From JAABSX01 sp964480455 (GTDB lineage Bacteria; Bacteroidota; Bacteroidia; Cytophagales; Microscillaceae): a DNA stretch of 27,797 bases. The notes under the pieces are model-generated. The model was not told the origin of the DNA. It saw nothing but the letters and a program-made list of their open reading frames with translations, and did no database searches. Below, in pieces: positions 1 to 8,461 of the stretch; the first letter of the stretch is position 1, and each line of letters begins with the position of its first letter. Both the position numbers and the translations under genes were made by a program. Location: the NCBI GenBank assembly GCA_964480455.1, contig CAYZQI010000052.1, forward strand, positions 1-27,797. Direction: 5' to 3'.

Positions 1-50
1 GCCATTTTATGATAATTTCTATGAATCCAATGGCTTTAACTTTTTTGTCA

Positions 51-104
51 TGTTGCAAAGTAGAAATAAATGTCCAGTTTATAAGCAAAAAAACTGGACA
101 TTTA
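51..104. repeat. Perfect 14-bp inverted repeat; possible IS21-type end remnant
   Basis: Left arm 67-80 (TAAATGTCCAGTTT) and right arm 91-104 (AAACTGGACATTTA) are exact reverse complements around a 10-base A-rich spacer. Just outside lies TGTTGCAAAG at 51-60, beginning with TG. Multiple TGTCCAGTTT/AAACTGGACA blocks next to a terminal TG are, from memory, typical of some IS21-family ends. No transposase gene lies on the right, so this would be a remnant or the edge of an element lying to the left. Alternatives are an operator or a terminator-like hairpin; there is no clear T-tract after the stem. Confidence 0.5.
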
Positions 105-477
105 CTGAAAACCAATCGCTTTATAAGCCCAAACCGGCTTCTCCATAAATCAATTCGGTCAACACAAAGCAACCTATCGTGTTTTATCTGTTTTTTCCAG
201 CCTGTTTCCACCGGACTACTTTGAAAACTGCAGGTTCTGCAAAAAATCATACCCTTTCCGTACATCTCCACTTCCCAGTCAACACGTCGTATCCAGACCT
301 TTCATGAAATCATAAACATCAATCAACCAGCCCCTCACAGCGTCACCCCATCGGAAAAAGAATATAGAGAGATCAGCAAATTTTGTGCATCCGAGAATCT
401 CGGCACTTTTGCGTTGCTTATGTTGCGCAATCGAAGGTTGATCTATCGGAATAGATATTCTTACCGGGTAACAAGCG

Positions 478-483
478 AAAGGA
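478..483 (+). promoter_or_regulatory. Ribosome binding site fixing the traU start
   Basis: AAAGGA lies five bases before the ATG at 489. This start immediately precedes a classic signal peptide, whereas the in-frame TTG at 414 and ATG at 420 add a basic, non-signal-like extension without a comparable site. Confidence 0.6.
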
Positions 484-488
484 CTTTA

Positions 489-1415
489 ATGCGAATACAT
501 AGATATAGCCTTGGTATTTTACTGCTGTCGTTTTTGCTGATTGGTCCTGCCTACAGCGAGAAATCAGGCGAAGCCTTCAACTCCGGCAGCGATGTGCACT
601 GGGAGGAGATTAATTTTCAGGTGGAGGGGATATGCATCTGCCCGCGTCCGCCGCCAATCTATTACGAAGAGGGCATGATCATCAGCTACTGGGAGCCTTT
701 TCTGGTGGAAGATACGGTGTCGGTGGCCCACTACTCGCCTTACCAGGGTGAGTATACCGGAAGTGCCGCCATTGACGAGCTTGGCGGCAAGAACAAAAGC
801 TCGGACTCGGTCGATATCGCCAACGAATCGACCTTTGCCCAGGCCCATGCCTACCTGATCCCGCTGATGTATGGGGAATGTGATCGCAACGATTATGGCA
901 TGTGGTGGAGCGAATACGATTCGCTGTGGCAGGATGACGAACTCTCCGCCATTATTCACCCGGAAGCGGTGCTCTTTGCCAACAAGGCCATGCAGATGGC
1001 CTGTATGGCGGATGCGGAGATGGTCAATCTGGGCTTTACCCTGGATTTTATGCCCTGGTGCATCGGCAGTGGCGGATCGGCCTACCCCATGACCGGTCAT
1101 GTCGACAATGACAATATCGTGCAGGCCAATAATACCGTCGCCTCCCGGTTGATATATAAACTCAACAGAATGATGATGATCTGTGATCCGGCCGACAATC
1201 TCTGCGGCTGCGATTACACCCCGGTATGGATCAAGAGCCATTACAAGATGCATGTGGTCCGGCCGGATGATCGATCGCCGGCCTATCCGGTGGGCAAATC
1301 TGCAAAATTCTACGATTCGGGCCTCAATCCGCCGTATCAGGGGGCCAAGGGATCAAACGACGAGTTTTTATGGGTGGTCTACCGCCAACAACGCTGCTGT
1401 ACCTGCTGCCAATGA
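489..1415 (+). CDS. traU: F-type conjugative transfer protein TraU
   Basis: TraU is a periplasmic protein needed for pilus assembly and DNA transfer in F-type type IV secretion systems. The 308-residue product (length close to F TraU) begins with a signal peptide (residues 1-22, basic start then a Leu-rich core ending PAYS). Family signatures visible include an early Cys-x-Cys-Pro pair near residues 49-51, the block around WWSEYDSLWQDDELS followed by a HPEAVLFAN segment, a CIGSGGSAYPMTGHV-like segment with conserved Cys and Gly, and a Cys-rich tail (RCCTCC). The frame is open back to 414, but the ATG at 489 has the better ribosome binding site and signal peptide. Its TGA overlaps the next ATG by four bases, indicating translational coupling. 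Confidence 0.9.
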   Translation: MRIHRYSLGILLLSFLLIGPAYSEKSGEAFNSGSDVHWEEINFQVEGICICPRPPPIYYEEGMIISYWEPFLVEDTVSVAHYSPYQGEYTGSAAIDELGGKNKSSDSVDIANESTFAQAHAYLIPLMYGECDRNDYGMWWSEYDSLWQDDELSAIIHPEAVLFANKAMQMACMADAEMVNLGFTLDFMPWCIGSGGSAYPMTGHVDNDNIVQANNTVASRLIYKLNRMMMICDPADNLCGCDYTPVWIKSHYKMHVVRPDDRSPAYPVGKSAKFYDSGLNPPYQGAKGSNDEFLWVVYRQQRCCTCCQ

Positions 1416-2146
1416 AGGTTTTTCTGATCTTCCTGCTTCTTGTATTGGGAGCCTGCCACAGTGCAGTTCTGGCAGGAGATGTTGCCGGACTTTTGGAGAG
1501 AACCGAACGTGAGGCGGAACATATAACATTGCCGACCAACACATTCCAGGATGAAGGCATAAAGGCTGCACAGGAAACCGCCAAACTTTTCCACTCCCCT
1601 GAGTTTCAGGAACGGATCAGGTGTGAAGAGCAACGATTGGAAAAAGAGATCTTCGCGGGCTATACCGCACCCTGGGAAGAGCAACAAAAGGAAGTAATGC
1701 AGCGGCAAGAACATAGCAGCCTGGCACCGGAAGAAAAGGTCTATCTCCTCTTCTCGAGTTCCGTGCCCATAGAAACCATGCAGGCCCATATCGCCGCAAT
1801 CGCCGGAGCTGGGGATGCCAAGGTGGTTATGGCGATGCGGGGCTGGGTAAATGGACTCAACAACTCCGGGGCAAATATACAGTACTTCAGTCGCATCCTG
1901 CAGAAAGATCCGCTCTGCCGGGGCGAGCGTCAGCCATGCGAGCATTATCAGGTACCGATCAAACTGCAACCGACGCTGTTTGCCACCTATGACGTTACTC
2001 AGGTGCCTGCTGTTATCTATGTCAACGGCGATACCGCCTACCGGATGCAGGGAGATGCGGCACTGGACTATATGCTGGAGCGGATCAACAGCGAAGTAAA
2101 AAGCACGACACTGGATAAACTGATCACGACACTACGAAACAGATGA
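1412..2146 (+). CDS. trbC: F-type pilin assembly protein TrbC
   Basis: TrbC is a periplasmic F-pilus assembly factor. The 244-residue product begins with a hydrophobic signal sequence (MKVFLIFLLLVLGAC); the LGAC could be a lipobox, so a lipoprotein is possible. The C-terminal half carries the TrbC core: a YLLFSSSVP strand, a 'MRGWVNGL' segment matching the conserved RGM/W-V-N motif, then 'QPTLFATYDVTQVPAVIYV', the thioredoxin-fold-like end typical of TrbC_Ftype. No CxxC pair lies in this fold. The start overlaps the traU stop as ATGA, and the stop overlaps the next start as ATGA. The region between signal and core (residues about 30-100) is charged and probably helical. Confidence 0.86.
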   Translation: MKVFLIFLLLVLGACHSAVLAGDVAGLLERTEREAEHITLPTNTFQDEGIKAAQETAKLFHSPEFQERIRCEEQRLEKEIFAGYTAPWEEQQKEVMQRQEHSSLAPEEKVYLLFSSSVPIETMQAHIAAIAGAGDAKVVMAMRGWVNGLNNSGANIQYFSRILQKDPLCRGERQPCEHYQVPIKLQPTLFATYDVTQVPAVIYVNGDTAYRMQGDAALDYMLERINSEVKSTTLDKLITTLRNR

Positions 2147-2469
2147 GCGAAACGAAGAGACAAAAAGAGAATATACCTGCCAGACCGGGCTATTGTGAGA
2201 TCATTGCCCTTACCGTGATGATCATCACAGCGGCCATCTTTGCCTATGACCACTATTTCGCCCAGAAAATATATGTGCTGGATCTGCAGAGCTACCTGCG
2301 AACGCAGAAGGCCTTACTGGTAGCAGGCGAGATCGATGAAACCCAGTGGCGACTAAACCTTGAGAAGATAGAGCTTCTCCTCGATGAGAAAGCGGCTCAT
2401 GCGCCGAATGTCATCCTGATGGGGGATGCGGTATTACGAAATGGAAAACCAATCAGAATCGAGGAGTAG
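2143..2469 (+). CDS. trbI: TrbI-like F-type transfer protein
   Basis: This is a 108-residue bitopic membrane protein: a short basic N-terminus, one membrane segment (about residues 18-37), then a periplasmic domain of about 70 residues. The pattern 'VLDLQSYLRTQKALLVAGEID' followed by a helix with many charged residues and 'APNVILMGDAVLRNG' resembles F-plasmid TrbI, an inner-membrane protein that affects pilus retraction. The resemblance is recognised by eye and is modest. In F, trbI lies upstream of traW and traU; here it follows trbC. Its ATG overlaps the trbC stop (ATGA) and its stop lies one base before the next start, so it belongs to the same coupled operon. Confidence 0.62.
   Translation: MSETKRQKENIPARPGYCEIIALTVMIITAAIFAYDHYFAQKIYVLDLQSYLRTQKALLVAGEIDETQWRLNLEKIELLLDEKAAHAPNVILMGDAVLRNGKPIRIEE
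2461..2466 (+). promoter_or_regulatory. Ribosome binding site fixing the signal peptidase start
   Basis: GAGGAG lies four bases before the GTG at 2471. It selects this GTG over the in-frame ATGs at 2426 and 2441, which would require long overlap with the preceding gene and have no such site. Confidence 0.6.
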
Positions 2470-2470
2470 C

Positions 2471-2977
2471 GTGGGAAAAGGCGCCTTCACCAAACTGGAC
2501 AGGAGGGAAAAGGGCCTGGCCGTGGTATTTCTTGCTGCCCTGCTCACCGGACTGTGGCTGCCGACGCGCCTTATCGTATCAACCAGCGATTCTTTGAACC
2601 ACAGAGTCTTTTTCCGGATCAGATACGATATGGCCAGGATCAGGGTCGGCGATTACCTGGTCTTCAAGCAGGAACAGACGCCCTTTGTCCAGGCAAGGAG
2701 CCAGGGTGATGCCCTCTTTATCAAACGGGTCGGCTGCACGACGGGAGATACGCTCAGGCGTGATGACAAAGGCCATTTTTTCTGCGGTCATACCTTTTTG
2801 GGACAGGCCCTTGCCCAGGACAGTAAGGGCCGGGACCTGCCGCAGTTTTTGTTCAACGGCCCGGTCCCGGCAGACGCCTTTTTTATGCTGGGGAGCCACT
2901 CACGCAGCTTTGACTCCAAATATTTCGGGTTTATCCATGCAGACGAGATCATCCATAAGGCCCTGCCGCTTTGGTAA
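2471..2977 (+). CDS. S26-family conjugative signal peptidase (TraF/TrhF type)
   Basis: The 168-residue product is a membrane-anchored serine peptidase of family S26, the kind that matures pilin in conjugation systems. One membrane segment (about residues 16-36) is followed by the nucleophile region STSDSLNHRVFF, with Ser41 the likely catalytic serine, then 'VGDYLVFK', then the Lys motif ALFIKRVG with Lys85 the likely general base and 'TGD' after it, and finally the 'FMLGSHSRSFDSKYFGFI' box that matches the S26 GDN..SxDSRxxG motif. The peptidase probably cleaves the pilin precursor, whose gene is not in the window. F itself uses the host leader peptidase, so carrying this gene places the system with the SXT/R27-like branch of F-type systems. 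Confidence 0.85.
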   Translation: MGKGAFTKLDRREKGLAVVFLAALLTGLWLPTRLIVSTSDSLNHRVFFRIRYDMARIRVGDYLVFKQEQTPFVQARSQGDALFIKRVGCTTGDTLRRDDKGHFFCGHTFLGQALAQDSKGRDLPQFLFNGPVPADAFFMLGSHSRSFDSKYFGFIHADEIIHKALPLW

Positions 2978-3854
2978 AAAGAGATGGCGGCTACTGCTGG
3001 GCATGGCTCTGGCCCTGTTGCCCAGTTCCCTATGGGCCGACGGGGCAGACGGTGCCGACAACGGCTTCTATCAGCAGTCCAAACACGGCTGGTTCTGGTA
3101 TGCCGATCCGCCGCCACCGGAAGAGACAAAGAAACAGGTGCCAGATTCACGTCCGATACCATCACTTGAGAGCTACTCGGTCGACGATCTGTGGAATATG
3201 CACCCGGATGACTTCCAGGCCTTTCTTGATGTCCTGCAGAAAAAGGCGGTACAGAAGCCGACGGAGCAGAACATCATGGAATATCTGACCATGCAGGATA
3301 TCGCCAGGCGCAAGGCCCTGGCCTATACCAATGCCACCATGTACGTCACCCAGAAGTATGGCGAACTCTTTAATGTCGGCCATATCTATCCCAGCGCCAC
3401 TCCTGGTGTCACTGCCAGGGTCAAGATGCAGCAGGATGAAATCTTTACCACCCTCAGTCGAGCAGGCAACGATCATGCCCTGCTGTTTTTCACCAGCCCC
3501 GGCTGCGGCTTCTGCGATCAGCAGGCCGCAATTCTCGCCTATTTTGTCGAGAAATACGGCTGGCCGATCAAAACCGTCGATATCAGCAGGAACAGGGGCA
3601 GTGCCGCCCGCTTTAGCATCACGATCACGCCCACCCTGCTTCTTATCAAAAAGGGCCGGGACAACTCCATGACCGTGGCCAACGGGGTTGTCGCCCTGAC
3701 GGAGTTGGAAAGAAAGCTCTACCGTGCCGTTCGCACCCTGCAGGGCAGCACCAAAGAAGATACGTTTCTGATGTACGATTTTCAGAAAGGCTCACCATTC
3801 GATCCAACCTCCATCCTCCATAAGGGAGAGCAGCCATGGAAAATCACAGAGTAA
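2937..3854 (+). CDS. traF: F-type TraF, thioredoxin-like periplasmic protein
   Basis: TraF is a periplasmic pilus-assembly protein with a C-terminal thioredoxin fold. The 305-residue product has an n-region rich in Arg and Lys, a hydrophobic core near residues 19-33 and likely cleavage after SLWA. Then come the Trp-rich 'GWFWYADPPPPEE' segment characteristic of TraF, a helical middle, and the thioredoxin domain with 'LLFFTSPGCGFCDQQ' (CGFC at 190-193) and a cis-Pro-like 'ITPTLLL'. The ATG at 2937 overlaps the peptidase gene by 41 bases and lacks a strong ribosome binding site, but the signal peptide supports it; the ATG at 3003 would remove the basic n-region. F TraF lacks the CxxC (my recollection), so this one may retain disulfide exchange activity like TrbB. 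Confidence 0.88.
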   Translation: MQTRSSIRPCRFGKKRWRLLLGMALALLPSSLWADGADGADNGFYQQSKHGWFWYADPPPPEETKKQVPDSRPIPSLESYSVDDLWNMHPDDFQAFLDVLQKKAVQKPTEQNIMEYLTMQDIARRKALAYTNATMYVTQKYGELFNVGHIYPSATPGVTARVKMQQDEIFTTLSRAGNDHALLFFTSPGCGFCDQQAAILAYFVEKYGWPIKTVDISRNRGSAARFSITITPTLLLIKKGRDNSMTVANGVVALTELERKLYRAVRTLQGSTKEDTFLMYDFQKGSPFDPTSILHKGEQPWKITE

Positions 3855-5284
3855 CAGTTTGTGCACTTGTGCTGGCAACCGGTCTGTTCCTGATTCCGGG
3901 TCAGGCGAGCTCGGCCTGGGTTGACGACTGGCTCGAGCAGAAGACCACCACCTCGCCCGACTATCTTGCCGGGCAACAGCGGGGCTACTACTCCGGCGGC
4001 GGCTTCAGCACCAGGTGGCCGGACAGCACCTCCTATCCGGTGACGGTGGAAATGCCCAGAATCAAAAGCGGCTGCGGTGGCATCGATGTCTTCATGGGTG
4101 GTTTTTCTTTCATGAACAGCGACTATCTGGTCAGCAAACTCCAGGGGATCCTCTCCGGTGCTGCGGCGGTCGCCTTTGATCTGGCCCTGAAAACCCTGTG
4201 CGAGCAGTGCTCCAACACCATCAAGAATTTTGAGGCCATCTCCGACAAGCTCAACTCGATGCAACTTGATGAATGCGCCGCAGCCAAGGAACTGGTCGGT
4301 ATGGTCATGGATGAAAACGGCTTTCATTCAAGCGAGGTCATGAAGGAGAAACTCGGCACCTCCATCAAGGAAAACAAACTGAGTCAGGGGGTCTCGGAGA
4401 TGTGGGATATCGTCACCGCCGAAGACCAGGCCAACAACAACGTCCCGCAAGCAACCGATGTCTCCAGGGTGACCAGCGGATGCAATACCGAGATAACCGC
4501 AACCTTCCTTAGCGGCGGATCACTCTTGGACAATGTCGGCGGCAGGATCGGTCTGCCCAGCGATTATATCGACCTGATACGCGGCCTGATAGGAGACGTC
4601 AATCTCGAAGGCCCGGCCAACGCCTATAAGATATCCTATGATCCACCCTGTTCCGCCAATAACCCCGACGACATCAAGGCCTTTTCCAGTGGTGCGGTCT
4701 ATGCCAAAAACTCTGCCGGATTCTGCAATCAGATCAGCGATACCAACCGCGACCTGCGACAGTATGTGCAAAACACCCTTGTTTCCATAGCAGATAAGAT
4801 TGAGCATAAAGGGGTTCTCAACACCGCTGAAGAGTCTTTTCTGGCCGCCAATCCCCTCTCTGCCCTGCCCATCCTCAAAACCGCCGTCAGCGCTGGCATG
4901 AAAGAGGCAGCCGTGGCCGGTCTTGCCGATATCACCGCCAATGCCTATGCCCTGCAGATGCTCTCCGATCTCTACGTACGGGCCGAGACCATTGCCTGGA
5001 AGGCCAGAGAGATGCTGGAGAAACAGGCGGAGGCCGCCACCGGCCAGCCCTCGGAAAACTGTGCCGCCGTCATCTTCGCCGAACATGCCGATCAGAACAT
5101 CTCGCTGATGCAGAACCGGATCAGGCGTCTTCAGGATGCCGCCCGGGCCGGCTATGTCGCCTCGGCCAAGGAGATGTCCACCATCATGCAGTATCTTGAA
5201 CATATGCAGAAGATCGAAATGCAGATAACCGCCGAGATAACCAGGCGCTACGGCAAGGATGTCGCCGCTGGGATGCAGATGTAG
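3836..5284 (+). CDS. traH: F-type conjugative pilus assembly protein TraH
   Basis: TraH is a periplasmic, outer-membrane-associated pilus assembly protein. The 482-residue product (F TraH is about 458) has a signal peptide (residues 1-27, cleavage after SSA). Diagnostic segments are 'GQQRGYYSGGGFSTRW', 'MPRIKSGCGGIDVFMGGFSFMN' (the IxxGCGGID box), 'FDLALKTLCEQCSNTIKNFE' and 'LNSMQLDECAAAKELV', then a helical C-terminus with coiled-coil character. A good ribosome binding site (AAGGGAG) precedes the ATG. The gene overlaps traF by 19 bases and is followed by traG after five bases; the traF-traH-traG order is the usual one. Confidence 0.92.
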   Translation: MENHRVTVCALVLATGLFLIPGQASSAWVDDWLEQKTTTSPDYLAGQQRGYYSGGGFSTRWPDSTSYPVTVEMPRIKSGCGGIDVFMGGFSFMNSDYLVSKLQGILSGAAAVAFDLALKTLCEQCSNTIKNFEAISDKLNSMQLDECAAAKELVGMVMDENGFHSSEVMKEKLGTSIKENKLSQGVSEMWDIVTAEDQANNNVPQATDVSRVTSGCNTEITATFLSGGSLLDNVGGRIGLPSDYIDLIRGLIGDVNLEGPANAYKISYDPPCSANNPDDIKAFSSGAVYAKNSAGFCNQISDTNRDLRQYVQNTLVSIADKIEHKGVLNTAEESFLAANPLSALPILKTAVSAGMKEAAVAGLADITANAYALQMLSDLYVRAETIAWKAREMLEKQAEAATGQPSENCAAVIFAEHADQNISLMQNRIRRLQDAARAGYVASAKEMSTIMQYLEHMQKIEMQITAEITRRYGKDVAAGMQM

Positions 5285-5289
5285 CCGAT

Positions 5290-8200
5290 ATGAAAAAGAA
5301 GACACTCACACTAATTGCTCTATTGTTTGCCGTGCTTCAGGCCGGTCAGGCCCTGGCCCTGGATATGGAATACTACACCTATGGCGGTTTCAAGCCGATC
5401 ACCCAGGCCTTTGTCAAGATTGGTCTGATCTTCAGTGATGCGGGCTATCAGGGCTTACTTTTTGTCATCATGGTACTGGGCCTTCTTGCCGGGGTCTGCA
5501 TCTGGCTGGCCAGAGCGGCCACCGGAACGCGGGTTATCCCGCTGGTGTGGGCGGTGCCGGTGGTCTTTGGCGCCGTTCTCTATCTCGCCCTGTTTGTCCC
5601 TAAGGGCAATATCACCGTCTATGATCCGGTGTTGAACCGGTTCCAGACCATCGGCCAGATTCCCGATGCCCTGGTCTTTACCGCCGGATTCCTCAATAAG
5701 ATCGAACGGGGCATGGTCGATATCATCGATACCGCCGCCGCACCCGATGCCCACTACCGGACAACCGCCGGCGGCATAGGCTTCAAGGCCCTGGAGTCGG
5801 TCAAGGGATCCGCGCCGAAAAACAATTATGCCAGAACGAGTATGATCCGCTACGTCAAGGACTGCGTGACCTTCGAGCTGCTCCGTCCCGGCTCGACTTT
5901 GTCTTTGGATGATCTGCGCAACACCAGCTCCGATTTTCTGGTTGATCTGGAGGCCGCAGTCAACCCGGCGGTCTATACGATCTATTATGATGCCACACGT
6001 GCGGAAGGCACCAGCCTCACATGCACCGAGGCCTGGAAAAACCTGCGGCCCATCTATGCCAATCCCACCAATTACGATGAAGCCATCAGAAAGGTGTGCA
6101 GTAAGGCCTATTTTGATCCGGATAACACAGCCGAACTCAACACCTGCAAAACCCTGCTCAGCAGCACCCTGAACTTTACCACCGGCGCCAGCGTCACCCC
6201 GGAGAAAATCATCCAGCAGCGCCAGATAGCCGAGATCCTCTACACCTTCTATTTCCAGGACGATTACGAAACAGCCATGCTGATGGAGAGCAACCGCAAG
6301 ATCACCTCAACCGGCTTAGGGATAGGCCTCACCATGAACGAGTGGATCCCCATCATCCGCGCGATCATGACCGCTATTGCCATCGGTGTCATGCCCTTCC
6401 TGATTCTGTTCCTGTTCACCCCTGTGGTCGGCAAGGCTCTGTCGGTGATGTTCGGCTTTTTCGTCTTCCTCACCACCTGGGGGATCACCGATGCCGTGAT
6501 CCATGGCGCGGCCATGGATTATGCCTCCTACGCCTTTGAAGACATGCGCCAGTCCAGCCTGGGGGTGTATGCCATGGCCGCCTTCCCCACCATCTCCATC
6601 AAATTGCTGGCCATGTTTGGGGTGATTCGCTCAGCCGGGATCATGCTGGCCAGTTTCTTCTCCATGATGCTGATCCGCTTCGGCGGTCACGCCCTGGCCA
6701 TGCTGGCAGGCAACCTCAGCAGGATGGTGCAGTCCGCAGGGGCACAGGCCGGACAACTGCTCACCCCGGAAGGCACCTCAGCCGCCATGAATCAGCAGGT
6801 GCGGGCCGCCGGGTTGCTTGCGGGAATGCCGGAGCATCGCTTTTCCAACATGGCGGCGGCACAGGCCTGGAATACCCACCGCTCGGTCGGCGGATACAGC
6901 GCCGCCATGAACGCCAAGGATTCCCTGCAGCAATCAGGACAGATCCCTCAAGGCACATCGGATAGCGAAATGGCCACCATGATGGCCTCAGCACGAATGG
7001 GTGTGGGCACGGGCGCTGGTCCTGTAGAAGTTTCCACAGCACCGGATGGCCATGCCACCAGAACGAAATCGGAAAGCGTCAATGCAGATGGTTCGACCAC
7101 GGTGACCACCACCGGCGCCGGTGGTACCGGTGTTTCCGTTGACACCATGGCCGAAGGCCGCGCATCGTATTCCGTTGACAGCGCAGGAAATCACCAGGCA
7201 ACTCATGCGGCCGTCAATGGCCTGAATCCCGTTTCCGTAGGCGCCATGGCGCAACAGCAACAGATTGTTGCCGCTTCCAATAGCCTGGGAAAAAGTGATA
7301 CCTGGCAAATGGCTATGGATTCGGCCAAAAGGGCCAGTTTGACCAGTAGTGAGGCAAGTGCTTTCACATCACGGCTGGATAATTCGACTCGTGAGAACTG
7401 GCAGCGGGCTATTAGTGATAAGTCGAGTTTTGTAAACACGATGGAGGAGAATATCAGAACTCAATTTCAAAGCAGTATAGGCGCTGGCTTCAAGGGCATC
7501 TTCAGTGGTGGCGGTCAGCTTACTGTTGTTGGCCAGAATAATGAAAAGGTAAGCTTTAATGTTTCGGAAGAGACGGCCAGAGCCTTTGAAAATACAGCCA
7601 CACAGGTTCGTTCGGAATCACTCCAGCAGACTCTACAGGATTCCAGAAGCCTGGATTATATGACCAGACTGGCAAAACAGATAGGGGCCACTGAAGCCTA
7701 TTCTTTCTTAAGCGATGCCAGAGACATCAGCGGTTCGACCGAGTCGTACGGTGCAGATCTGACCACCGCCCTGGTCAGAAATTATGCTACGGCGCGCTAT
7801 GGGAGTGAATCACCCGAGAATATTCGCAGGACAATCAACGACTTTAACAGTTTTCTGACGCAACAGGGCAGCCAGGGCGTAAACAATATGCAAGATATCG
7901 CTAATGGCTTTGTCAGTGGCAATGGATATGGCTGGGGGAGCACGGCCGGTGCCGTCTCCAATACTATAGCGTCTACTAAAGGAAGTATTCAGGACCACAA
8001 TTTCAAACACAATGTGGGAATGGCTGCAAGTGTAGCAGGGTCAAAGACCTATGGTATCAACGATGATAGTCTAGTGAGCCCATCATCAGGCATGCCGGTA
8101 GACAGGCCTAATGCAGAGTCCGTTACGGGCTCTGCTAACGATATCCGCAATAGAAACCGGACTGAAGAATCCGGCAATGGAAGTATTCATACCACCGCAG

Positions 8201-8370
8201 GCGATCTCATGAAAGACATATCCGGACTAAGTAATGGAACTCCACCACGACCGACTCACGATTTCTACAGAAACCAGTCTTTCTATTATGACGGTAGTCT
8301 GGCAGAACAACAGCCTCAGAATGAAGGGCTTGTTTTACCCTCAGGGAGGGTTATTCATGGCAGGCAATAG
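5290..8370 (+). CDS. traG: F-type mating pair stabilisation protein TraG
   Basis: TraG is an inner-membrane protein with an N-terminal role in pilus assembly and a periplasmic C-terminus in mating pair stabilisation; in F it is also the target of entry exclusion. The 1026-residue product (F TraG 938) has a leading hydrophobic segment (about 4-24), membrane segments near 55-76 and 83-104, a large soluble loop with Cys residues, and another hydrophobic group at about 350-480. The rest, rich in Ser, Thr, Gln and Gly, is the long soluble tail. Base composition drops noticeably after about 7250, so the tail may have been exchanged or evolves fast. No tra gene follows on this strand. Confidence 0.91.
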   Translation: MKKKTLTLIALLFAVLQAGQALALDMEYYTYGGFKPITQAFVKIGLIFSDAGYQGLLFVIMVLGLLAGVCIWLARAATGTRVIPLVWAVPVVFGAVLYLALFVPKGNITVYDPVLNRFQTIGQIPDALVFTAGFLNKIERGMVDIIDTAAAPDAHYRTTAGGIGFKALESVKGSAPKNNYARTSMIRYVKDCVTFELLRPGSTLSLDDLRNTSSDFLVDLEAAVNPAVYTIYYDATRAEGTSLTCTEAWKNLRPIYANPTNYDEAIRKVCSKAYFDPDNTAELNTCKTLLSSTLNFTTGASVTPEKIIQQRQIAEILYTFYFQDDYETAMLMESNRKITSTGLGIGLTMNEWIPIIRAIMTAIAIGVMPFLILFLFTPVVGKALSVMFGFFVFLTTWGITDAVIHGAAMDYASYAFEDMRQSSLGVYAMAAFPTISIKLLAMFGVIRSAGIMLASFFSMMLIRFGGHALAMLAGNLSRMVQSAGAQAGQLLTPEGTSAAMNQQVRAAGLLAGMPEHRFSNMAAAQAWNTHRSVGGYSAAMNAKDSLQQSGQIPQGTSDSEMATMMASARMGVGTGAGPVEVSTAPDGHATRTKSESVNADGSTTVTTTGAGGTGVSVDTMAEGRASYSVDSAGNHQATHAAVNGLNPVSVGAMAQQQQIVAASNSLGKSDTWQMAMDSAKRASLTSSEASAFTSRLDNSTRENWQRAISDKSSFVNTMEENIRTQFQSSIGAGFKGIFSGGGQLTVVGQNNEKVSFNVSEETARAFENTATQVRSESLQQTLQDSRSLDYMTRLAKQIGATEAYSFLSDARDISGSTESYGADLTTALVRNYATARYGSESPENIRRTINDFNSFLTQQGSQGVNNMQDIANGFVSGNGYGWGSTAGAVSNTIASTKGSIQDHNFKHNVGMAASVAGSKTYGINDDSLVSPSSGMPVDRPNAESVTGSANDIRNRNRTEESGNGSIHTTAGDLMKDISGLSNGTPPRPTHDFYRNQSFYYDGSLAEQQPQNEGLVLPSGRVIHGRQ

Positions 8371-8455
8371 CTGCACTGCTACATCATCGAATGACAAGGA
8401 ATTTTTCAAGAAAAGCGTGTTCGAAAGACAGAAATTTATGCATCCTTCAGTATAA
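8357..8455 (+). CDS. Possible 32-residue protein at the end of traG
   Basis: A short frame starts inside the last codons of traG in another reading frame. It has a strong ribosome binding site (GGGAGGG at 8344-8350, six bases upstream of the ATG). The product is hydrophilic and charged, without a membrane segment, and resembles nothing I know. The good binding site is the only support; because it lies within traG coding sequence it may be coincidental. Confidence 0.25.
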   Translation: MAGNSCTATSSNDKEFFKKSVFERQKFMHPSV

Positions 8456-8461
8456 ATCATA

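Larger units (their letters stand above)
1..488. other. Left-edge stretch without a convincing gene
   Basis: No reading frame here has a good ribosome binding site together with protein-like content. A 71-codon frame at 9-224 runs through an inverted repeat and looks like chance. The stretch holds the perfect inverted repeat at 67-104 and a small palindrome at 391-403 (CCGAGA-A-TCTCGG), which could be a minor operator or hairpin. In F-type operons traW normally lies just upstream of traU; no trace of it is seen here. Confidence 0.6.

Noticed and set aside
9..224. 71-codon plus-strand frame at the left edge
   Set aside because: It runs through the perfect inverted repeat, lacks a ribosome binding site and has no protein-like pattern.
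414..488. N-terminal extension of TraU from TTG 414 or ATG 420
   Set aside because: It would bury the signal peptide behind 23-25 basic residues; the ATG at 489 has AAAGGA at the right distance.
564..1253. Long minus-strand open frame opposite traU (229 codons)
   Set aside because: It is an antisense shadow of GC-rich coding sequence; traU on the plus strand has clear family motifs and coupling to trbC.
4520..5305. Minus-strand open frame opposite traH (261 codons)
   Set aside because: Rich in Gly, His and Ile in the manner of antisense frames; traH is unambiguous on the other strand.
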